From: Ruminococcus sp. | Lineage (GTDB): Bacteria > Bacillota > Clostridia > Lachnospirales > Lachnospiraceae | Assembly: GCA_020024635.1 (NCBI GenBank) | Contig: JAHHTL010000009.1 | Location: 1 to 58,341 of the forward strand | Direction of reading: 5' to 3' | Length of the DNA: 58,341 nucleotides | Part shown: positions 53,447 to 58,341 of the stretch, piece by piece | How the letters are laid out: every line of letters begins with the position of its first letter | How positions within the stretch are numbered: position 1 is the stretch's first letter | Program-made: the position numbers and the translations under genes | The notes under the pieces: generated by a model | Told to the model about the DNA's origin: nothing | Database searches by the model: none | Seen by the model: the letters and a program-made list of their open reading frames with translations, nothing else

Positions 53447-54454
53447 TTACTTATGTTCTATTTCATCCCACTGGTTTACATCAAACTCGTTGATATTGTC
53501 TGTAGAGCAATCATAAGCTTCTATTGCAACATTAAATTCTATTTCTTTTCCATCCAATAAGTCTTTGATGGAATATACACCATCATACCCCATTTGTGAA
53601 GGTCTTTGACCTGATGATTGCACTTGTTTTCCGTCTTTAATATTCTGTTTTCCAAGTGGTGCTGCATCTTTACCAACTATCATAATGTGATCTTGAAGTC
53701 CAGCTTCTGTAACAGCTTGAATGGCTCCCTGTGCAGATGTATCATTAATGCAATAAATAATTGATATATCAGGGTTAGCAGAAAGTGCATCCGAAACAGC
53801 CTTATAGGAAATGTCTGTTGCTCCACCACCTTCTACTACTTGCGCTTCTACAAATTCTGCTCCATCTGCAGCATTTTCTTTCAGTCCATCCCAAAATCCC
53901 TGAACATTAACCGCACATGACTCTGCAGTTTGTAGATGAACAATAAGCACTTTTCCACCTTTCGGTGATTTTTCTGCTACATATTTTCCTGACAAATATC
54001 CTAACTGATGATTATCTGATGCAATAATTCCATCTACACTATCATAATCATCTTCCGTGATAACATTGTCTACATTAATAACGAATACTCCTGCATTTTT
54101 GCACGTTTCCAAAACTGAGCGACAATTTTTAGAATCATTAGGTATGTATATAAGTCCCGAAATTCCTTGAGCAATCATATCATCGATCTGCTTTGCCTGA
54201 ACCGTTGAATCGGACTGTGCATCATTGGAAATCATTTCATATCCAAGTTCGTCACAGGCCTCTTTTACCCCTTTCTCGACTGCTGAAAAATATTCATTTG
54301 ATAACGTATAGCACGAAAACCCTATTTTTACTTTTTCTTTCTTTGCATCATTCGATGTTGATTGTTCTTTTCCTTCTGAACCGCATCCAACCATTGAAAA
54401 AACTAGTACTGCAACAAACAGCAAACCTACGAACTTCTTGACATTCTTTTTCAT
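53447..54454 (-). CDS. ribose-type sugar-binding lipoprotein
   Basis: A 335-residue periplasmic-binding-protein-like 1 (RbsB) lipoprotein. Lipobox SMVGC with Cys24. KIGFSCYTLSNEYFSAVEKGVKEA opens the mature domain, and the two-lobe pattern has ISGLIYIPND and ISIIYCINDTSAQG. The ligand is probably a pentose, polyol or related compound; sequence does not settle which. AAGGAGGAAC precedes the ATG. Confidence 0.92.
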   Translation of the reverse strand: MKKNVKKFVGLLFVAVLVFSMVGCGSEGKEQSTSNDAKKEKVKIGFSCYTLSNEYFSAVEKGVKEACDELGYEMISNDAQSDSTVQAKQIDDMIAQGISGLIYIPNDSKNCRSVLETCKNAGVFVINVDNVITEDDYDSVDGIIASDNHQLGYLSGKYVAEKSPKGGKVLIVHLQTAESCAVNVQGFWDGLKENAADGAEFVEAQVVEGGGATDISYKAVSDALSANPDISIIYCINDTSAQGAIQAVTEAGLQDHIMIVGKDAAPLGKQNIKDGKQVQSSGQRPSQMGYDGVYSIKDLLDGKEIEFNVAIEAYDCSTDNINEFDVNQWDEIEHK

Positions 54455-54504
54455 TAAATGTTCCTCCTTACCTTTTTTACTCTTCTGTTTTGTTTGTTGT
54501 ACTT

Positions 54505-54533
54505 ATCATACAATCTTTTTTTATTAAATTCAA
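54505..54533 (-). promoter_or_regulatory. promoter of the ribose-type ABC operon
   Basis: Minus strand TTGAAT (54528-54533), 17-bp spacer, TATGAT (54505-54510), start near 54498. Confidence 0.65.
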
Positions 54534-54562
54534 TCATCAAATTGAACAATATTGGACGCTTA

Positions 54563-54600
54563 TTTTTGTTCGTTTTTACTTTTTATTGTTCGTTCGAACT
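54563..54600. promoter_or_regulatory. TTGTTCG motif pair upstream of ABC operon promoter
   Basis: TTTTTGTTCGTTTTTA and ATTGTTCGTTCGAACT lie at about -65 to -100. TTGTTCGTTC recurs at 56893-56902 before xylB. Candidate sites for the DeoR protein encoded just upstream. Confidence 0.5.
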
Positions 54601-54601
54601 T

Positions 54602-55384
54602 TTATTTGTTAGGTTTTGCTATTATAAGTTTCATATTATTATTTTCAAAAAATTCTATTGTTTTCTTATCAACCCCACAATCTGTTATAACAGCTTCAAA
54701 CTGATTTAACTTAGCATAAGCGGAAAGATCATAATTATTAAACTTCGTAGAATCTACAAGCAGATATACTTTTTCAACTACATCAAAAATCATTTTTTTA
54801 TACCACGCTTCTGGAGAATATCCATCATATACTTTTCCATCGATGCCTATTGCTGCCGCACCAACAAAAGCTGAATCAAGTCTATAACTTTTTAATTGTT
54901 CTTCCGCTAAATCTCCTATTGTGCATCTTGATCCTGGAAGAATCTGTCCACCAAGCATGATGACCGACATTGCATCATATTCCATACACGCTTCCGCAAC
55001 ACACATACTATTCGTGACAATTATATTTTTATTCTCATTCTTCAAATATTTCGTGACAAGACGCGCAGTAGAGCCAGGGTCAATAAATACTCTATGCCGA
55101 TACTCTATATACTCAGCAGCCTTTTGAGCTATAATCTCTTTTTTTTCTTTATGTAAAATTTTTTCTTCCACAAATGTCTCTGTTTTTATAATCGGAGCTC
55201 CATTTTGCGGCATTGACGCCCCTCCATGCGTTCTCACAATATTATATTTTTTTGTAAGAACATTCAGATCCCTTCGAATAGTCATCTCTGAGGTATCAAA
55301 CAATTCAGAAAGTTCTACAACATTTACACTCCCCTTTTCTTGAAGCATATCAAGTATTTTCAATCCTCTACTCGCTTTATCCAT
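54602..55384 (-). CDS. DeoR/GlpR family transcriptional regulator
   Basis: A 260-residue repressor. The N-terminal HTH (about 5-55) has SELFDTSEMTIRRDLNVL and the family tail RTHGGAS. The C-terminal sugar-phosphate sensor domain (about 75-235) has FIDPGSTA and FVGAAAIGIDGKVYDGYSPEAW. DeoR-type sensors usually bind a phosphorylated intermediate of the pathway they control. Start at 55384 has AAAGGAG; the frame extends five codons upstream. It sits between the kinase and ABC genes and probably controls both and the divergent aldolase. Confidence 0.92.
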   Translation of the reverse strand: MDKASRGLKILDMLQEKGSVNVVELSELFDTSEMTIRRDLNVLTKKYNIVRTHGGASMPQNGAPIIKTETFVEEKILHKEKKEIIAQKAAEYIEYRHRVFIDPGSTARLVTKYLKNENKNIIVTNSMCVAEACMEYDAMSVIMLGGQILPGSRCTIGDLAEEQLKSYRLDSAFVGAAAIGIDGKVYDGYSPEAWYKKMIFDVVEKVYLLVDSTKFNNYDLSAYAKLNQFEAVITDCGVDKKTIEFFENNNMKLIIAKPNK

Positions 55385-55399
55385 ATTTACTCCTTTCAA

Positions 55400-56869
55400 T
55401 CATCTTATTTGCAAAAGCGCATCATGTATCTTTTTATATTTTTCATATTTGACGTCATACAATTTCATGTTGTAACTTCTAGGATAAAAACATTCTTTAA
55501 TGCTTTCTATACTTTCAGAAATTTTGTCTGGCGACTGAATTTCTCCACAGGCGTAAGCCGTAAGTAACGCAACTCCGTATCCTGCGCCCCCTTTACCATC
55601 TAATTGAACAATTTTTGTTTTCATCACATCTGAGAGAACTTGCATCCATAAATGGTTTTTTGATCCTCCACCTATCACTCTTAATTCTTTTAGCGAAATG
55701 TCCGACAAACACATCTCTTCTGATAATTGTCGTAGTGCAAATGCAATTCCTTCCATCACCGCTAGTGTCATCTCCGACTTGCTTGTAGACGTTCCAATTC
55801 CTACAAACGCCCCCCGTAACAAAGGATCTGCATATATTGTTTTATCTCCTGATAAATGTGGGTAAAATAGAACTTCTCCTTTTCCCAAATTTTTATAATC
55901 TATCAATGATTCATCATCCATATAGTAGTCGCAGTTTAATATATTGTCATTCCACCAACTATAACTGCTTCCACAAGATTGTATAACCCCCTGTACCAAA
56001 ATTTTACAACAGTTTTTATCAAAAGAAAATAGAATATTTTTTCCTTTCGCACTGTAATCAAGCTGGTCACGTGGGAACATAAGCACCCCTGATGTTCCCA
56101 TAGAAAAAACCGGATAATTTTTCCCTAGACACCCCGTTGGAATCGAAGATGCAGGGTTATCTCCTGTTCCAATTATTACAACAACCTCCTCACTTAAACC
56201 AAGTTCTTTCGCAATATTCGGAAGAATTCGTCCAGCAATTTTCGTGCTTTCTTTGACTTCTGGATAAACTTCCTCAGAAAACCCTATATATTCTCGTATT
56301 ACAGATGACCAACACTTATTATAGGTATCATACATTGATGATGTTGATGCTTCACAATAATCCGTTCCATAAGTTCCAGTAAGACGGTAAACAATATAAT
56401 CTGGTCCAATTAAAAATTTTCGAATTTTTTTAAAATTCTCATATTCATTTTTTTTCACCCACAAAATATTCGCTACTGGGCTTCCCGTTGTTATCATATT
56501 ATCTAAATATTCAACTTCCGTTCCTTTGACAATCTCCTTTAATTCTGAAAGAAGTGGGGCTGTACGCGTATCATTCCACATAATAACTGGTCTTATGCTT
56601 CTACCGTCTTGATCTAAAAGTACCAGCGAGTGCATTTGACCAGTAACACCAACCCCTTTTATTTTTGTGCTATCCACACCATCTAATAAGCTTTTTATAC
56701 CATCGCAAGTACAATCCCACCATGTTTTTGTAGAAATTTCTTTCCATCCATCCTTCGGCTGTATCCACTCATATGATCTGCTGTCTTCTTTAATCAAGTT
56801 TCCCTTTTCATCAATCAAACAAATTTTTACAGCAGATGTTCCCAAATCAATTCCAATGTAATAAGACAT
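55400..56869 (-). CDS. xylB: xylulokinase-like FGGY kinase
   Basis: A 489-residue FGGY kinase. GIDLGTSAVK phosphate loop, GVGVTGQMHSLVLLD and VIMWNDTRT are xylulokinase substrate-loop marks, and VIGGGSKNHLW is the adenosine motif. Best call is D-xylulose kinase, though members of this branch also use other ketoses. ATG at 56869 is preferred since GGAG abuts the earlier in-frame ATG. First gene of the xylB-deoR operon, 15 nt from deoR. Confidence 0.87.
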   Translation of the reverse strand: MSYYIGIDLGTSAVKICLIDEKGNLIKEDSRSYEWIQPKDGWKEISTKTWWDCTCDGIKSLLDGVDSTKIKGVGVTGQMHSLVLLDQDGRSIRPVIMWNDTRTAPLLSELKEIVKGTEVEYLDNMITTGSPVANILWVKKNEYENFKKIRKFLIGPDYIVYRLTGTYGTDYCEASTSSMYDTYNKCWSSVIREYIGFSEEVYPEVKESTKIAGRILPNIAKELGLSEEVVVIIGTGDNPASSIPTGCLGKNYPVFSMGTSGVLMFPRDQLDYSAKGKNILFSFDKNCCKILVQGVIQSCGSSYSWWNDNILNCDYYMDDESLIDYKNLGKGEVLFYPHLSGDKTIYADPLLRGAFVGIGTSTSKSEMTLAVMEGIAFALRQLSEEMCLSDISLKELRVIGGGSKNHLWMQVLSDVMKTKIVQLDGKGGAGYGVALLTAYACGEIQSPDKISESIESIKECFYPRSYNMKLYDVKYEKYKKIHDALLQIR

Positions 56870-56947
56870 ACATAACATCTCCTACTCTCTTTTGTTCGTT
56901 CACTCATTTTTTTTATGATTTTATTATTATTCAATTTCATTTTGTTT

Positions 56948-56976
56948 ATTCTATCATTATTCGAACATTTTATCAA
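56948..56976 (-). promoter_or_regulatory. xylB-deoR promoter
   Basis: Minus strand TTGATA (56971-56976), 17-bp spacer, TAGAAT (56948-56953). Confidence 0.65.
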
Positions 56977-56985
56977 CCATTCGAA
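56960..56985. promoter_or_regulatory. paired TTCGAA operator flanking the xylB -35
   Basis: TTCGAA at 56960-56965 and 56980-56985 are 20 bp apart, two helical turns, one within the spacer and one just upstream of the -35. A repressor dimer pair here would occlude the promoter. Confidence 0.5.
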
Positions 56986-57090
56986 AAAAAATTATACAGT
57001 AAAAATAAACAAATCTGAAGCGATACAAATATGTATATTTACGAATTTAGCTTCTATTTTATTATTTTCTTGATAATATCAAAAAAACTA

Positions 57091-57118
57091 TTGCTATTTT
57101 TTTTTAATGAAGTATAAT
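57091..57118 (+). promoter_or_regulatory. aldolase gene promoter
   Basis: TTGCTA (57091-57096), 16-bp spacer, perfect TATAAT (57113-57118), start near 57125. Confidence 0.65.
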
Positions 57119-57210
57119 CTTTTTAAGAGTTGTTTGATTAAACATTAAATAACATTTTCAAACAAATTTTAAACATTTTTAAACATCACATCAGAAAGGA
57201 GTCGTTTTAT

Positions 57211-58062
57211 ATGAAATTAATTAACGGTTTTAGCCTTATGAACTACGCTCTAGAAAAAGGATTGCTTTTGCCTGCATTTAATACCACCAACCTTGAAATG
57301 ACCTATGCAATTGCAAAAGGATTGCAAGAAGCTAACCTACCTGGGTATATTCAAATTTCGTCCAACAACCTTCAACTTTCAAACCCTCATATCATTGCTG
57401 AAATAGCAAGAGATGCAGCTGCAAAATACGATATTCCAATCGCGCTTCATTTAGATCACGGTCGTTCCTTTGAGGATGTCAAAAATTGTATTAATGCTGG
57501 TTTTACCTCTATTATGGTAGATGCATCCTCTCTTCCATTTGAAGAAAATATTGCGGAATCAAAAAAGACAGTTGAATATTGCCACTTTTATGGAATCCCT
57601 GTCGAAGTTGAATTGGGGGGATTAAAAGGAAAAGAAGATGATATTTTCTCTGACAATTCAGAGGGAAAAACAGATCCCGATATGGTTCCAGAGTTTGTCG
57701 AAAGAACAGGTTGCGATTTACTCGCTGTATCCGTTGGTAATGTACATGGTTTAGAACTACAACCACATATTGATATTCCATTGTTAGAAAAAATACATAA
57801 TTTATGCCCCGTCCCACTTGTAATGCATGGCGGTTCAGGAATCCCACACGAAATTCTCAAAGAAGCTCGCAAGCACGGATTACTAAAATGTAATTTTGGT
57901 GCCGATTTAAGAAAAGCTTTTATTTCTTCGTTTGGAAAAACTTATGAAAGTAACCACAATGCACACGATGTAATTTCATTATCATTGGATGCTGTCGAGA
58001 ATGTTTCCTCAAAGGCTCGTGAACTTGTTTCTATGATAAACACCACAGATTCCTCCCTGTAA
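57211..58062 (+). CDS. class II fructose-bisphosphate aldolase family protein
   Basis: A 283-residue zinc aldolase of the GatY/KbaY/FbaA family. Zinc and substrate residues are visible: LHLDHG (about 78-83), VEVELGGLKGKEDD, VSVGNVHG and VMHGGSGIP. Such enzymes join or cleave a ketose phosphate at C3-C4, usually releasing dihydroxyacetone phosphate. Divergence from xylB and a likely common repressor indicate it cleaves the phosphorylated product of this pathway rather than serving glycolysis. AAAGGAG precedes the ATG. Confidence 0.9.
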   Translation: MKLINGFSLMNYALEKGLLLPAFNTTNLEMTYAIAKGLQEANLPGYIQISSNNLQLSNPHIIAEIARDAAAKYDIPIALHLDHGRSFEDVKNCINAGFTSIMVDASSLPFEENIAESKKTVEYCHFYGIPVEVELGGLKGKEDDIFSDNSEGKTDPDMVPEFVERTGCDLLAVSVGNVHGLELQPHIDIPLLEKIHNLCPVPLVMHGGSGIPHEILKEARKHGLLKCNFGADLRKAFISSFGKTYESNHNAHDVISLSLDAVENVSSKARELVSMINTTDSSL

Positions 58063-58132
58063 AGATCATCTTTTATTTATTCAACCTCTTATAAAAAAGC
58101 ATATGCAAAATCTTATACACTGGACATCTTAA

Positions 58133-58222
58133 CATACATAAAATACTGAATTTGTGTTTCGTCTTCGTACCATCAATGTAACTGTACCCTTTTGCATTAT
58201 AACCCTTTTTGTATTTCTTCCT
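58133..58222 (-). pseudogene. frameshifted relic of a 44519-45457-like gene
   Basis: The minus strand encodes KKYKKGYNAKGYSYI and, after a 1-nt deletion, YEDETQIQYFMY. The intact protein has EYKKDYNAKGYSYI and YEDETQIRYFMY in the same order. No start, no flanking domains and no full frame survive. Confidence 0.75.
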
Positions 58223-58233
58223 TATATATTCAA

Positions 58234-58265
58234 CAAAATCCCAGGAAATCACTCCTGGGATTTTG
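58234..58265. terminator. terminator near right edge
   Basis: CAAAATCCCAGGA / TCCTGGGATTTTG is a perfect 13-bp stem with a 6-nt loop. It probably ends a minus-strand gene entering from the right edge. Confidence 0.75.
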
Positions 58266-58290
58266 CTTTACTATTCTTACTATTCCTATT

Positions 58291-58341
58291 TTAATCTATA
58301 ATACCTTTTATCAATGCTATAATTCCTATTATTACAAGCAT
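58291..58341 (-). CDS. possible C-terminus of a membrane protein cut by window edge
   Basis: The minus strand frame MLVIIGIIALIKGIID ends at a TAA at 58291-58293, 26 nt before a strong terminator. Hydrophobicity and the terminator suggest the tail of a membrane protein, but only 16 residues are visible, so it may be chance. Confidence 0.3.
   Translation of the reverse strand: MLVIIGIIALIKGIID

Larger units (their letters stand above)
56870..57210. other. 341-bp divergent control region between xylB and the aldolase gene
   Basis: Very AT-rich, no ORF or RNA gene seen. It holds the xylB promoter, two TTCGAA elements around that promoter's -35, a TTGTTCGTTC copy (56893-56902) and the aldolase promoter. 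Confidence 0.7.

Noticed and set aside
57014..57027. TCTGAAGCGATACA as a catabolite-repression (cre) site
   Set aside because: It is one base short of the cre spacing, so the match is not convincing.

Overview
The window reads as a low-GC, obligately anaerobic, spore-forming Firmicute, most likely a member of the Lachnospiraceae. This rests on the gene set rather than a database match: a SCIFF Cys-rich peptide with its radical-SAM maturase and a TIGR04086-type membrane protein, fused SecDF, SpoVT, a YjjI/YjjW glycyl-radical pair, AdhE with a Rex-like box, a DUF3793-flavodoxin operon, HemZ, and strong AGGAGG ribosome sites almost everywhere. No phage, insertion sequence, rRNA or CRISPR array was seen. 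About 45 protein genes are intact; one tRNA, one decayed gene copy and two genes cut by the window edges are also present.

Layout. 1-1157: end-truncated membrane gene plus a PH-like membrane protein (minus). 1429-4473: Crp/Fnr regulator, yjjI and yjjW in one operon (minus), divergent from an aldose-epimerase gene (4675-5550), with a 16-bp palindrome between them. 5593-6953: thyA-folA. 7101-7173: tRNA-Gly(GCC). 7374-16693: housekeeping genes recJ, rel, an MBL hydrolase, hemZ, hisS and aspS, all minus. 16821-26400: a ten-gene nucleoside uptake and salvage cluster running bmp, nupO, nupP, nupQ, udp, deoC, cdd, deoB, a second Crp/Fnr gene, punA. 26659-31050: the TIGR04086-scfA-scfB-secDF block. 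31149-31694 spoVT, divergent from adhE-aph (31935-35332). 35473-36813 purine-type NCS2 permease. 37054-38797 glycolipid glycosyltransferase and PlsY-like acyltransferase. 38815-41776 sugar ABC transporter without an ATPase. 41924-42921 DUF3793-flavodoxin operon with two metal-repressor-like operators. 43118-45457 cytidylate-kinase-like protein, bacteriohemerythrin and an unknown membrane protein. 45588-49169 a 1193-residue secreted protein. 49263-58062 a sugar or polyol catabolic cluster: ribose-type ABC transporter, two FGGY kinases, DeoR regulator and a divergent class II aldolase. The right edge holds a frameshifted relic of the 44519-45457 gene.

How they work together. The nucleoside cluster imports nucleosides, phosphorolyses them (Udp, PunA), deaminates cytidine (Cdd), isomerises the pentose phosphate (DeoB) and cleaves deoxyribose 5-phosphate to acetaldehyde and glyceraldehyde 3-phosphate (DeoC). 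Acetaldehyde is a substrate of the AdhE encoded in the same window. The two Crp/Fnr proteins share the recognition-helix stretch KTVQRAIK, and two matching palindromes, AGGTC-N4-GACCT and AGGAC-N4-GTCCT, sit at exactly -41.5 of the predicted promoters of their two operons.

The most striking single gene is 45588-49169. Its N-terminal part carries the full catalytic set of the streptococcal IgG-cleaving protease IdeS/Mac (peptidase family C66) at conserved spacing, joined to FnIII-like, DUF6273-like and Ig-like modules, a 14-residue repeat tract and a C-terminal membrane anchor. A 49-residue SCIFF peptide gene at 30415-30564 is also easy to miss because of its size.
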